Positions 19,233-27,908 of a DNA stretch of 48,668 nt are shown in pieces. The first letter of the stretch is position 1. Every line of letters starts with the position of its first letter. The translations under genes were made by a program, and so were the position numbers. The notes beneath the pieces are model-generated. The model had not been told where the DNA came from. It searched no databases and saw only the letters and a list, made by a program, of their open reading frames with translations. The stretch is from Sediminibacterium ginsengisoli (lineage in GTDB: Bacteria; Bacteroidota; Bacteroidia; Chitinophagales; Chitinophagaceae): NCBI GenBank assembly GCA_945865545.1, contig CAMBEQ010000018.1, positions 1 to 48,668 on the forward strand, given 5' to 3'.

Positions 19233-19958
19233 ATGTCAAAAACCATTCTTGAAATAGCTGTTTTTTCGGTGCAAGCTGCATTAGAGGCTATAGAAGCGGG
19301 AGCCCATAGAATTGAATTCTGCGAAAACCCTTTAGAAGGAGGTACTACCCCATCTTATGGAAGTTTAGCCACTTTGTCCATGTTAACAGACAAACCAGTA
19401 TTTCCTATTATTAGACCCAGGGGCGGCGATTTTTTATATACAGAAAATGAATTTAATAGTATGAAATCGGATGTGCTCTTGGCTAGAAAATTAAATTATT
19501 CCGGCATCGTATTAGGAATATTAAATTCGGATGGAACCATAGATACAGATAGAACAAAAAGATTAGTGGATTTGGCAATGCCTATGGAAGTCACTTTTCA
19601 TCGAGCTTTTGATAGGTGTAAAGATCCTTTGCATGCATTGGAAGAGGTTATTAAAACAGGTTGTAAAAGAATTTTAACCAGTGGTCAAGTGCCCAATGCA
19701 GCCGATAATCTACCCTTATTAAAAAAACTAGTTCAACAAGCTGGTGATAGAATTATCATTATGCCAGGTAGTGGTGTGCGTGCTAATAATATTAAAGAAA
19801 TAATTACTCAAACTGGGTCGATTGAATTACACAGCAGTGCTAGAAAAACAGTACCGAGTAAAATGCTTTATTTTAAAGCAACTATGCAGGAAGCATTACA
19901 ATCTACAGGTGTGGATACAGCAGAAATTAAAAAAATGTTGGAGTTAATAAAAAAATAA
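19233..19958 (+). CDS. cutC: CutC family TIM-barrel protein
   Basis: The 241-residue cytoplasmic protein shows CutC motifs: EIAVFSVQAALEAIEAGAHRIEFCENPLEGGTTPS, PIIRPRGGDFLYTENEF, VTFHRAFD and MPGSGVRANNI. CutC was named for copper tolerance in E. coli, but that role is weakly supported, and no metal site beyond scattered Cys and His is evident. Here it sits 20 bp behind glycosylasparaginase and near GH109 and a sugar kinase, a context that favours a role in sugar or glycoprotein turnover. It ends 5 bp from convergent serA. The family is certain, the function open. Confidence 0.93.
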   Translation: MSKTILEIAVFSVQAALEAIEAGAHRIEFCENPLEGGTTPSYGSLATLSMLTDKPVFPIIRPRGGDFLYTENEFNSMKSDVLLARKLNYSGIVLGILNSDGTIDTDRTKRLVDLAMPMEVTFHRAFDRCKDPLHALEEVIKTGCKRILTSGQVPNAADNLPLLKKLVQQAGDRIIIMPGSGVRANNIKEIITQTGSIELHSSARKTVPSKMLYFKATMQEALQSTGVDTAEIKKMLELIKK

Positions 19959-19963
19959 GACCA

Positions 19964-21202
19964 CTAATACAACATACGAACTCTAATGGTATGTTTCACT
20001 TCTTTTAAAAGTGTAATAGCCGTTTTAGATAATTTAGAATCTACATCTAAAACCACATAGCCTATTTCATCATTAGTTTTTAAATATTGCCCCACAATAT
20101 TTATTTTATTTTTTGACATTACCGTATTAATGGCACTTAATACACCTGGTACATTATTGTGAATATGTAAAATACGATGTGCATGTTCTACCGGAGGCAA
20201 GCTGATACTAGGTATGGTATGAGAGCCATAAGATACACCGCGTTCTAGGTATTGATATAACTTGACACTTACGTCTTCTCCAATATTTTCTTGTGCTTCC
20301 TCTGTAGAGCCTCCAATATGCGGGGTTAAAATTACATTGGGCAATCCTTGCAATGGTGTGGTGAATTTGTCGCCATTTTTTTCAGGCTCTATGGGAAATA
20401 CATCAATCGCAGCACCTGACACTTGCTTGTCTTTGATGGCTACACTTAACGCCTCTAAATCCACTACTTCTCCACGTGCGTAATTAATTAATATAGCCCC
20501 TTGTTTAAATTGTTTAATAACTGCTTTACTAATTAAATTTTTGGTTTGTTTGGTTTCCGGCACATGTACTGAAATAATATCTGAACTACTTACTAAATCT
20601 TTAATAGATTTTACGGAGCTGGCATTGCCTAAAGGAAGTTTAGTTTCAATATCATAAAACTTTATTTTCATTCCCATAGCTTCGGCCATCACACTCAATT
20701 GAGTTCCAATATTACCATATCCAATAATACCCATTGTTTTTCCTCTTAATTCAAAACTTCCTTTTGCTTCTTTATTCCAAATTCCATTATGTGCAGCGAT
20801 ATTTTTATCAGTGATACGACGAATTAACATAATAGATGCACCTATTACTAACTCAGCCACACTCCTTGTGTTACTATAAGGTGCATTAAACAATGCCACC
20901 CCTTTTTGTTTACAGGCTTTAATATCCACTTGATTGATACCAATACAAAAGCAGCCAATGGCTTGTAATTTTTTTGCATTGTCTAATACTTTTTTTGAAA
21001 TAAATGTTTTAGATCTTATTCCCAGAATATGAACGTCTTTAATAACTTTAATCAATTCCTCCTCACTTAAGGCGCCAGCAATTTTTTTTACATCTGTATA
21101 CCCCTGTTCCTTGAAATATTGCACCGCCTTATCGCTGATGTTTTCAAGAAATAAAACCTTAATTTTCTCCTTTGGGTAGCTAGTCATATCTATATTGCTC
21201 AT
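19964..21202 (-). CDS. serA: D-3-phosphoglycerate dehydrogenase
   Basis: SerA oxidises 3-phosphoglycerate with NAD, the first step of serine synthesis. The 412-residue protein has the substrate domain (LGIRSKTFISKKVLDNAKKLQAIGCFCIGINQVD), the NAD fold (GKTMGIIGYGNIGTQL), the catalytic Arg in NYARGEVVD, Glu in FPIEPE and His in LTPHIGGSTEEAQENIG. A C-terminal ACT domain (NNVPGVLSAINTVMSKNKINIVGQYL) suggests serine feedback. Length fits the E. coli type. The promoter-like TAACTTTG lies only four bases before the first ATG, so the second Met (residue 6, base 21187) may be the true start. Confidence 0.95.
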   Translation of the reverse strand: MSNIDMTSYPKEKIKVLFLENISDKAVQYFKEQGYTDVKKIAGALSEEELIKVIKDVHILGIRSKTFISKKVLDNAKKLQAIGCFCIGINQVDIKACKQKGVALFNAPYSNTRSVAELVIGASIMLIRRITDKNIAAHNGIWNKEAKGSFELRGKTMGIIGYGNIGTQLSVMAEAMGMKIKFYDIETKLPLGNASSVKSIKDLVSSSDIISVHVPETKQTKNLISKAVIKQFKQGAILINYARGEVVDLEALSVAIKDKQVSGAAIDVFPIEPEKNGDKFTTPLQGLPNVILTPHIGGSTEEAQENIGEDVSVKLYQYLERGVSYGSHTIPSISLPPVEHAHRILHIHNNVPGVLSAINTVMSKNKINIVGQYLKTNDEIGYVVLDVDSKLSKTAITLLKEVKHTIRVRMLY

Positions 21203-21206
21203 GTAG

Positions 21207-21214
21207 CAAAGTTA
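21207..21214 (-). promoter_or_regulatory. -7 promoter element for serA
   Basis: TAACTTTG on the minus strand matches TAnnTTTG exactly, four bases before the annotated ATG at 21202. Transcription would begin at or just inside that codon, so it supports the start at 21187 or a leaderless message. Confidence 0.5.
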
Positions 21215-21314
21215 AAAAAAATATACTGTTTGGTATTCATTAACAATAAATTAAGTGATTATAGCGTTATTTTGTTGTTATTCATTTGAATAGCCCCTCT
21301 CTAAAAACTAACAG

Positions 21315-22529
21315 ATGATCGTACGATTTGCCTTTATTTTCTCCTTCTATTTTTTAAACTGTGCTTGTGGGACAAGTCAAGGCCCTAAATACTCAGAAAA
21401 TCCTAATTTTTCATCCACTGGTTTAAGTGTTACAGATAAAGAAAAGCTAACGGCAGAAGTAAAGGCAAAATATGATATTTTATTAGGGAAAAAAGGATTT
21501 AGCGGAGAAATTGTGGTTGCAAAAAATGGGGAAATTATTTTTGAAGATTATAAAGGGTTTTCTGATTTTGGTAATAAAACCGCCATGTTGCCTGAAACCC
21601 CTATTCATTTAGCGTCCATTTCTAAAACTTTTACAGGGATGGCCATGCTGAAACTATGGGAACAGAATAAACTAGATTTAAAAGCAACTGTAACCAAATA
21701 CATTCCAAATTTCCCTTACAACGATGTCACCATTGAACAATTGTTGTCACACCGAAGCGGATTGCCCGATTATAGCGTATTTATGGAATCTCATAAGTAT
21801 AAAGCCATCAAAGTAAAAAATAAAAGAGGTCGTTGGGTAAAGAAAATAAAACTGATTAAGTCTGAAACACCTTTCAAAAAAGGATTGTACAATAATCAAG
21901 ACGTGCTGGAATATATGGTCACTAGAAAGCCTGCACGTTTAGCTAATCCAGACCTCGTATTTAAATATTGTAATACCAATTTTGTTTTATTAGCAATTAT
22001 TATAGAAAAAATTTCTGGACAAGATTATCCTACTTATATGGCAGAGCATTTATTCAAGCCTTTAAAAATGGATAATACCTTTATTTTTAGTGAAAAATCA
22101 TTGGACAAATACACCCCTTCTTACAATGCAAGAATGGTTCCTTACCGTATTGAAAAGTTTGATTGTATTTATGGAGATAAGAATGTGTATAGCACTGCAC
22201 GTGATATGCTTTTGTGGGACAAAGCTTTAAGGGATGGTAAATATTTAGCCCCAGCCACTTTGGAAATGGCTTATCAACCTCAAAGCCCAACCAACAAATA
22301 CCATCATAACTATGGCCTAGGCTGGAGAATTTTAACAAAACCTAACGAAGAAAAGCTCGTGTATCACAATGGTTGGTGGCATGGTAATAACACCGTTTTT
22401 ACCCGCTTAATCAACGAATCGGCTACTATTATCATTTTGGGCAATAAGTTCAATAAATCTATTTATAAAGGCAAAGAATTAGCATCTGTTTTCACAGGTA
22501 AAGTGGATACTACCTCATTGGTAGAGTAA
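21315..22529 (+). CDS. Serine hydrolase of the beta-lactamase/penicillin-binding superfamily
   Basis: The 404-residue protein has an N-terminal hydrophobic segment with Cys at 16 and 18 (FLNCACGT), so it may be a lipoprotein, though the lipobox is imperfect. Class C beta-lactamase-like motifs follow: SISK (nucleophile Ser101, Lys104) in HLASISKTFTGMAML, YCN (Tyr218 to Asn220) in the YxN position, and HNGWWHGN in place of KTG. LLSHRSGLPDY is also typical. Members are D-Ala-D-Ala peptidases, esterases or amide hydrolases. True beta-lactamase activity cannot be inferred. The gene is preceded by its own gap and followed by a promoter for hppA. Confidence 0.85.
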   Translation: MIVRFAFIFSFYFLNCACGTSQGPKYSENPNFSSTGLSVTDKEKLTAEVKAKYDILLGKKGFSGEIVVAKNGEIIFEDYKGFSDFGNKTAMLPETPIHLASISKTFTGMAMLKLWEQNKLDLKATVTKYIPNFPYNDVTIEQLLSHRSGLPDYSVFMESHKYKAIKVKNKRGRWVKKIKLIKSETPFKKGLYNNQDVLEYMVTRKPARLANPDLVFKYCNTNFVLLAIIIEKISGQDYPTYMAEHLFKPLKMDNTFIFSEKSLDKYTPSYNARMVPYRIEKFDCIYGDKNVYSTARDMLLWDKALRDGKYLAPATLEMAYQPQSPTNKYHHNYGLGWRILTKPNEEKLVYHNGWWHGNNTVFTRLINESATIIILGNKFNKSIYKGKELASVFTGKVDTTSLVE

Positions 22530-22540
22530 TGTTGAATTTT

Positions 22541-22574
22541 TTGCACTTTTTTTGACTTTTACCCCCTATTTTTG
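22541..22574 (+). promoter_or_regulatory. Bacteroidota-type promoter of hppA
   Basis: TTG at 22541-22543 and TATTTTTG at 22567-22574 are 23 bases apart. This fits the TTG-N17-23-TAnnTTTG pattern. The expected start site is about 30 bases before the ATG. Confidence 0.65.
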
Positions 22575-22610
22575 CAGTCCTTAATTGATAACTAAAGAAT
22601 ATACTTTTTT

Positions 22611-25022
22611 ATGAACGATTGTCTATTTTATGCCGTTCCGGCTATGGGAATTGTAGGTTTACTTTATACGCTGTTGAAATTCAACTGGGTAGCTAAGCAA
22701 GATGCAGGTAATGAAAGAATGAAAGAAATTAGCACTTATATCGCAGAAGGTGCTATGGCTTTCTTAAAAGCAGAGTGGAAAATCCTAGGCTATTTTGTAG
22801 TAATTGTTGCCCTTTTATTAGGGTTTATGGCTACTAAAAATGCAGAAAGTCATTGGAGTATCGCCATTTCATTTGTCATCGGTGCTGTATTTAGTGCCAC
22901 TGCTGGTTATATTGGTATGAAAGTAGCTACCAAAGCCAACGTAAGAACAGCGGAAGCGGCTAAAACTAGTTTAGCTCGTGCTTTAAAAGTTTCTTTTACA
23001 GGTGGATCTGTGATGGGCTTAGGCGTATCTGGATTGGCTGTATTAGGATTAGGTGGATTATTCTTAGTGCTAAAACAAATGTTCTATGTAAATGGGGATC
23101 CTTCAGAAATGTTAAGAACCATTGAAGTCTTAACAGGATTTTCTTTAGGAGCTGAATCAATAGCTTTATTTGCACGTGTGGGAGGCGGTATTTATACCAA
23201 AGCAGCCGACGTAGGTGCTGATTTAGTAGGTAAAGTAGAAGCTGGTATTCCGGAAGATGATCCTCGTAATCCAGCAACCATTGCGGATAACGTAGGGGAT
23301 AATGTGGGTGATGTGGCAGGTATGGGTGCCGATTTATTTGGTTCTTATGTTGCAACAGTTTTAGCAACGATGGTATTAGGACAAGAAGTTACTGCAGTAG
23401 GTGGTGGTAAATTAGTAGATGCCTTTGGTGGCTTGTCTCCTATTTTATTGCCTATGATGATTGCAGGTGTAGGAATATTATTATCTATCATTGGAACTTT
23501 CTTTGTAAGAATAAGTGAAAATGCGGGTTTAAATACTGCAACCGTTCAAAAGGCATTGAACATGGGTAACTATGGTTCTATGATCTTAACAGCCATTGCT
23601 TGTTATTTCTTAGTAGCTAATATCTTACCAGAAACCATGTCATTACGTGGTATAGAATTTACAAGAGCAGGTGTTATTGGTGCCATTGCAGTTGGTTTAA
23701 TAGTAGGAACTTTAATGAGTATTATAACTGAATATTATACAGCGATGGGTAAGCGTCCAGTAATGAGTATTATTAAACAATCAAGTACAGGACACGCAAC
23801 CAATATTATTGGTGGTTTAGCCATTGGTATGGAATCTACATTCATGCCAATTATTGTTTTAGCAGCTGGTATTTTTGGTGCTTCTTATTGCGCAGGCTTA
23901 TATGGAGTAGCGATTGCTGCTGCTGGTATGATGGCAACAACAGCTATGCAATTAGCGATTGATGCGTTTGGTCCTATTGCAGATAACGCTGGTGGTATTG
24001 CTGAAATGAGTGAGTTGCCTGCTGAAGTGCGTGAAAAAACAGATATACTAGATGCGGTGGGTAATACAACTGCTGCAAGTGGTAAAGGTTTTGCTATTGC
24101 TTCTGCTGCATTAACTTCATTAGCATTATTCGCTGCCTTCGTAGGTGTGGCGATGCCCAATAATCAACATATTGATATTTATAAAGCGGATGTTTTAGCT
24201 GCTTTATTTGTAGGTGGAATGATTCCATTTATCTTCTCTTCTTTAGCTATTCGTGCTGTAGGAGAAGCCGCCATGGCCATGGTGGAAGAAGTTCGTCGTC
24301 AGTTCCGTACTATTCCAGGAATTATGGAAGGTACTGGTAAACCAGAATATGAAAAATGTGTGGCCATTAGTACAGAAGCGTCTTTGAAAAAAATGATGTT
24401 ACCTGGTGCCATTACAATCATCTCTCCTATTTTAATTGGTTTCACCATGGGCCCAGAAGCTTTAGGTGGTTTCTTAGCCGGTGCAACAGTGAGTGGTGTG
24501 TTGATGGGAATTTTCCAAAACAATGCAGGTGGTGCTTGGGACAATGCTAAAAAATCTTTTGAGAAAGGGGTTGAAATAAATGGCGAAATGTTCTATAAAA
24601 AATCTGAACCACATAAAGCATCTGTAACAGGTGATACAGTGGGTGATCCTTTTAAAGATACATCAGGCCCTTCTATGAATATCTTGATTAAATTAATGTC
24701 CATTGTTTCATTGGTGATTGCCCCTACTTTAGCGAGTTTACATAAGACAGATGCTGCTATTACCACTAAATCACAAACTGTTGAAATTTCTGTAATTAAT
24801 ACAGATTCTGCAGCGGGTGCTAAAGTAATCAACGATGCACATACGGTGACTATTACTGCTAATACCAAAACATTAGTACAAGCCTTACAAGAAGAAGGCA
24901 TTGCTCCTATAGACAATGTAAACATTCAAATTAAAGATGGTAAGATAACAGTAAATGGAAAAGCATTGACAGAAGAACAAAATGCAAAGTTTTCTACCTA
25001 TTTGAAAAAAGATAACAAGTAA
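22611..25022 (+). CDS. hppA: K+-dependent membrane pyrophosphatase (Na+ or H+ pump)
   Basis: This 803-residue integral membrane protein has about 16 hydrophobic helices and pumps Na+ or H+ on hydrolysing pyrophosphate. Catalytic loops include [32 protein letters not shown] in the substrate site, then [14 protein letters not shown]. The sequence [10 protein letters not shown] has Ala488 and Gly491 where K+-independent pumps carry Lys and Thr, so this should be the K+-stimulated type. Whether it moves Na+, H+ or both cannot be settled by eye. After the last helix ([12 protein letters not shown]) there is an extra tail of about 80 residues with a short beta-rich repeat-like pattern. The promoter upstream and terminator downstream make it monocistronic. 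Confidence 0.95.
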   Translation: MNDCLFYAVPAMGIVGLLYTLLKFNWVAKQDAGNERMKEISTYIAEGAMAFLKAEWKILGYFVVIVALLLGFMATKNAESHWSIAISFVIGAVFSATAGYIGMKVATKANVRTAEAAKTSLARALKVSFTGGSVMGLGVSGLAVLGLGGLFLVLKQMFYVNGDPSEMLRTIEVLTGFSLGAESIALFARVGGGIYTKAADVGADLVGKVEAGIPEDDPRNPATIADNVGDNVGDVAGMGADLFGSYVATVLATMVLGQEVTAVGGGKLVDAFGGLSPILLPMMIAGVGILLSIIGTFFVRISENAGLNTATVQKALNMGNYGSMILTAIACYFLVANILPETMSLRGIEFTRAGVIGAIAVGLIVGTLMSIITEYYTAMGKRPVMSIIKQSSTGHATNIIGGLAIGMESTFMPIIVLAAGIFGASYCAGLYGVAIAAAGMMATTAMQLAIDAFGPIADNAGGIAEMSELPAEVREKTDILDAVGNTTAASGKGFAIASAALTSLALFAAFVGVAMPNNQHIDIYKADVLAALFVGGMIPFIFSSLAIRAVGEAAMAMVEEVRRQFRTIPGIMEGTGKPEYEKCVAISTEASLKKMMLPGAITIISPILIGFTMGPEALGGFLAGATVSGVLMGIFQNNAGGAWDNAKKSFEKGVEINGEMFYKKSEPHKASVTGDTVGDPFKDTSGPSMNILIKLMSIVSLVIAPTLASLHKTDAAITTKSQTVEISVINTDSAAGAKVINDAHTVTITANTKTLVQALQEEGIAPIDNVNIQIKDGKITVNGKALTEEQNAKFSTYLKKDNK

Positions 25023-25054
25023 TCTATTGAAGGATTTAGTTTTGAAATAAATTT

Positions 25055-25088
25055 AAAAATCCGCTTCTTTTAAAGAGCGGATTTTTTT
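25055..25088 (+). terminator. Terminator after hppA
   Basis: AAATCCGCT pairs with AGCGGATTT around a short loop, followed by T7 at 25082-25088. It stands between convergent hppA and the WbqC-like gene; A-rich sequence on the left arm may let it work in both directions. Confidence 0.85.
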
Positions 25089-25095
25089 ATGGGAG

Positions 25096-25710
25096 CTAAA
25101 TGAATTTTAGTAGTTGATGTACTTCCTTTCCACCGCAACAAAACAACATATCTAATATACTTACATTGGGAATAAACCCAATTTTATCTTCAAATACCTG
25201 ATGGTATTTAGGTAAGCTGTTACACTTTGCATAATTTTTTGGCAACCAGGGAGAAAAGTATTTTACCATGCTACGCTCCTCTTGTTGGATTGAATGATTA
25301 ATGGGGATAATTTCCCAATCGGCTTTCAATTGTGCCTTAAGCCATAATTGGCATGCCTGTAAAAAATCAACTAATTTATCTTCTTGGTGGGCATACAATT
25401 CTTCAAGGCTTGGTTCGTAGAATTCAAAATAAGGAGATTTTTTATAACCTGTTCGAATGGCTTTAAGATGTTTTTCTTTCCAAGGGGTGGAATAATCCAT
25501 CACAATTTCATTGAGTGGTGTTTTCTGGTCTCTACCTCCGATAATAGGGATGGTTAAATTCAAAGGCCCTTGTGAGGTATTGATAATCATTCTATTTTTA
25601 AAACTCATTTTTGTAAATGAGGATTGCACATCAAAAGCAATTTGAGGTTGTTTTAATAAGGTTTGAACAAAGTCAATAGTGCCAAAATATTGAAAATCGG
25701 TAAGGAACAT
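25096..25710 (-). CDS. WbqC-like family protein
   Basis: The 204-residue protein matches the WbqC-like family: MFLTDFQYFGTIDFVQTLL, FDVQSSFTKMSFKNRMIINTSQGPLNLTIPI, and WKEKHLKAIRTGYKKSPYFEFYEPSLEELY. The normal length is slightly above 200. Related proteins are found in polysaccharide loci, where aminotransferase-associated or sugar-modifying roles have been proposed, but in Bacteroidota they commonly stand alone, often beside signal peptidase genes. There is no signal peptide, so it is cytoplasmic. The exact activity is unknown. Confidence 0.88.
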   Translation of the reverse strand: MFLTDFQYFGTIDFVQTLLKQPQIAFDVQSSFTKMSFKNRMIINTSQGPLNLTIPIIGGRDQKTPLNEIVMDYSTPWKEKHLKAIRTGYKKSPYFEFYEPSLEELYAHQEDKLVDFLQACQLWLKAQLKADWEIIPINHSIQQEERSMVKYFSPWLPKNYAKCNSLPKYHQVFEDKIGFIPNVSILDMLFCCGGKEVHQLLKFI

Positions 25711-25782
25711 GTGTTAACAAATAGTTGTGTAAATATATTTTCTCAAACCCCAAATAACTAATAATTTCAACAAAATTTTCAA

Positions 25783-26241
25783 ATGAACTTCAATAAGTAT
25801 CTCCTTGCCTGTGTTTTTTTGTTTTTAATGGCCTGTAGCGAACCCAAGCCCTTTGTTTTTAAAGGTTTAAAATCAATTAAAATTGAAAAGGTAAGTTTTG
25901 GAAAAAATATTTTTAATGCGCAATTTGAGTATCAAAATCCAAATAATTTCCAACTTAGTTTAAAAAAATTAGATTGTTCTATTTTTATCAATGATCAATT
26001 GCTTACGCAGTATACTTTAGATTCTACTTATGTAATTCCTGCTAATTCAAATTTCGAATTACCGGCAACAATGGAAATTGAACTTAGCAAACTTTTAAAA
26101 AATTCAGTAGATATTCTTTTTAATAGACCCATGAAAATTGGTGTCAAAGGAACCGCTACCATGTCAAAAGGAATGTTTACAAAAACCATCCCTATTGATT
26201 TTGAAACTACTCAAAAGTTAAATTTAAAAGACGCGCTTTAA
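25783..26241 (+). CDS. LEA type 2 (LEA14/WHy-like) lipoprotein
   Basis: The 152-residue product has a lipobox LMAC with Cys18, so it is a lipoprotein. A WHy/LEA14-like beta sandwich follows: IKIEKVSFGKNIFNAQFEYQNPNNFQLSLKKLDCSIFIND, with the family's NPN motif. Such domains in bacteria are small cell-envelope proteins of unknown role. It diverges from the WbqC-like gene and converges on pyrE, 13 bp away. Confidence 0.8.
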   Translation: MNFNKYLLACVFLFLMACSEPKPFVFKGLKSIKIEKVSFGKNIFNAQFEYQNPNNFQLSLKKLDCSIFINDQLLTQYTLDSTYVIPANSNFELPATMEIELSKLLKNSVDILFNRPMKIGVKGTATMSKGMFTKTIPIDFETTQKLNLKDAL

Positions 26242-26254
26242 ATAAATGGAATCC

Positions 26255-26884
26255 TTATTGATTCCAAGTACTAGGGTTTTCTCTCCATTGCATTAAAGTT
26301 TGTTGAGTAGCTGCATCCACCTCTCCTTTCTCCACGGCTAAATCAATCAAGCTTGCATAATTGGTTAAAGAATAATAAGGAACACCGGCTGTTTTAAAAG
26401 CTTCTTCCGCCAATGCAAATCCATAATTAAATATAGAAACCATCCCTATTACTTCCAATCCAGCATTTCTTAACACCTCTACCACTTGCAAACTACTTTT
26501 TCCAGTGGAGATTAAATCTTCAATCACTAAAATTTTATTGGTTGTGGCATAGGCGCCTTCAATTTGATTCCCTAAGCCATGTTCTTTGGGTTTGGGTCTT
26601 ACATAGATATAAGGAAGTTTTAATTGATCCGCCGCCATGGCACCCCAAGGAATACCCGCGGTGGCTACACCTGCCAACATATCTGCTGCTTCAAATTTTT
26701 CAAATATCACATTGCACATTTCACTTTTAATAAAATCACGCACATAGGGAAAGGACAATACTTTTCTATTGTCACAATAAATAGGACTTTTCCAGCCGCT
26801 GGCCCAGGTAAATGGATTATTTGGGCTTAATTTTACAGCACCTACTTGAAGTAGTTTTTCTGCAACGGCTTTTTGATTGGTCAT
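26255..26884 (-). CDS. pyrE: Orotate phosphoribosyltransferase
   Basis: PyrE joins orotate to PRPP, giving OMP in pyrimidine synthesis. The sequence shows LSPNNPFTWASGWKSPIYCDNRKVLSFP for orotate binding, then the PRPP loop VLVIEDLISTGKSSLQVVE. I place the start at 26884 (MTNQKAVAEKLL, 209 residues) rather than at an in-frame ATG at 26917. The promoter element TAAATTTG at 26910-26903 lies downstream of the longer start, and family length fits the shorter form. Transcription is divergent from the NUDIX gene. pyrB and pyrR follow within 3 kb, on the same strand but not adjacent. Confidence 0.95.
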   Translation of the reverse strand: MTNQKAVAEKLLQVGAVKLSPNNPFTWASGWKSPIYCDNRKVLSFPYVRDFIKSEMCNVIFEKFEAADMLAGVATAGIPWGAMAADQLKLPYIYVRPKPKEHGLGNQIEGAYATTNKILVIEDLISTGKSSLQVVEVLRNAGLEVIGMVSIFNYGFALAEEAFKTAGVPYYSLTNYASLIDLAVEKGEVDAATQQTLMQWRENPSTWNQ

Positions 26885-26902
26885 AGGGATATTATCTTGC
26901 TG

Positions 26903-26910
26903 CAAATTTA
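26903..26910 (-). promoter_or_regulatory. -7 promoter element for pyrE
   Basis: TAAATTTG on the minus strand is an exact TAnnTTTG. It is 18 bases before the chosen ATG at 26884 and inside the longer reading frame, so it decides the start. No well-spaced -33 TTG was seen. Confidence 0.55.
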
Positions 26911-26963
26911 AAGTCAAATTGCTACATTCACTTCAGGAGTTACTAAATACTATACACATTTTT

Positions 26964-27392
26964 ATGCCAAAACAAATAATTGCTGCAGGAGGCTTGGTGA
27001 CCAATCCCCAAGGACAAATATTATGGATCTTTAGACGAGGCTTTTGGGATTTACCCAAAGGTAAATTAGACGAGGGGGAAACCATTCAAACCTGTGCTCT
27101 AAGAGAAGTGCAGGAAGAGACGGGCATTAATAACCTACAATTGCATGAATTATTGAAATTTACGAATCATATTTATTTTGATAAATACTTGCAGGAAGAA
27201 GTTGTGAAAAGAACCTATTGGTTTCATATGACCATTGCTACAGCTCAAAATGGAATACCTCAAACTACAGAAGACATTGAAAAAATAGAATGGCATTCCT
27301 TAGCTACTGCCAAACATTGTTTGATGCAATCGTATCCCACTATTTTAGAAGTGATTGAAGCGTATCGATTAAAAATAAATGAGGTCCATTAA
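26964..27392 (+). CDS. NUDIX hydrolase
   Basis: From the ATG at 26964 the product is 142 residues (MPKQIIAAGGLVTN). An in-frame ATG at 26877 is upstream of the pyrE promoter region and would add an unrelated leader, so I reject it. The NUDIX box GKLDEGETIQTCALREVQEETGI is intact, with the Mg-binding REVQEE helix. NUDIX enzymes split nucleoside diphosphates linked to another group, such as diadenosine polyphosphates, NADH or sugar nucleotides. The substrate cannot be told from the sequence. It is a single cytoplasmic domain. Confidence 0.92.
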   Translation: MPKQIIAAGGLVTNPQGQILWIFRRGFWDLPKGKLDEGETIQTCALREVQEETGINNLQLHELLKFTNHIYFDKYLQEEVVKRTYWFHMTIATAQNGIPQTTEDIEKIEWHSLATAKHCLMQSYPTILEVIEAYRLKINEVH

Positions 27393-27403
27393 TTTTTTGG
27401 AAA

Positions 27404-27874
27404 CTATTTCAACAAACTTTTAATAACTGCTTCTGGTAAAAATGGAGAAGCGTCGCCGCCATTTCTTATAATATCTCTTACAATGGTAGATGCCACAGAA
27501 GTATATTTAGGTTCTCCTGTTAAAAAGATAGTTTCAATATGGCGATCCATTGTGCGATTGGCATCTGCAATGGTTTTCTCATATTCAAAATCGCTTACAT
27601 AGCGAATGCCTCTTAAAATAAATTTAGCCCCTATCGATTGACAAAACTTAACGGTTAATCCATCGTAAATGGCCACCTCCACCTGAGGTTGATTTTTGTA
27701 AATTTCATCAAACCATTGCTTTCTTTGATCTGCAGTAAACATAGGGTCTTTAGAAGCATTGATGCCTATGCCTACTATGACTTTATCAAACAAAGGCAAG
27801 GACCTGTCTATAATATCAATATGACCTAAGGTCACAGGGTCAAAAGTTCCAGGGAATAAGCAGATTCTTTGCAT
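27404..27874 (-). CDS. coaD: Phosphopantetheine adenylyltransferase
   Basis: CoaD transfers AMP from ATP to 4'-phosphopantetheine, the penultimate step of coenzyme A synthesis. The 156-residue length is normal. Visible motifs are the nucleotidyltransferase GTFDPVTLGHIDII (HxGH-type, here LGHI) at the N-terminus, LRGIRYVSDFEYE and the C-terminal YTSVASTIVRDII. It sits 34 bp downstream of pyrB in the same direction, so may share its transcript. Confidence 0.95.
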   Translation of the reverse strand: MQRICLFPGTFDPVTLGHIDIIDRSLPLFDKVIVGIGINASKDPMFTADQRKQWFDEIYKNQPQVEVAIYDGLTVKFCQSIGAKFILRGIRYVSDFEYEKTIADANRTMDRHIETIFLTGEPKYTSVASTIVRDIIRNGGDASPFLPEAVIKSLLK

Positions 27875-27908
27875 GTCTAAAAGTATGAAAATTGTTAGAA
27901 CTAATCAA

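Noticed and set aside
21315..22529. Antibiotic-resistance beta-lactamase
   Set aside because: The SxxK and YxN motifs are common to many esterases and peptidases of the superfamily; nothing points to beta-lactam hydrolysis.
22996..23367. Open frame of 123 codons on the minus strand inside hppA, and similar antisense frames (e.g. 13056-13595 in gyrA, 24593-24925 in hppA)
   Set aside because: They mirror the codon pattern of strong genes, have biased composition (Leu/His or Pro/Ser-rich) and no domain or promoter of their own.
26877..26963. Longer NUDIX start at 26877
   Set aside because: It would cross the divergent pyrE promoter and adds a leader unrelated to the family; ATG 26964 matches the usual N-terminus.
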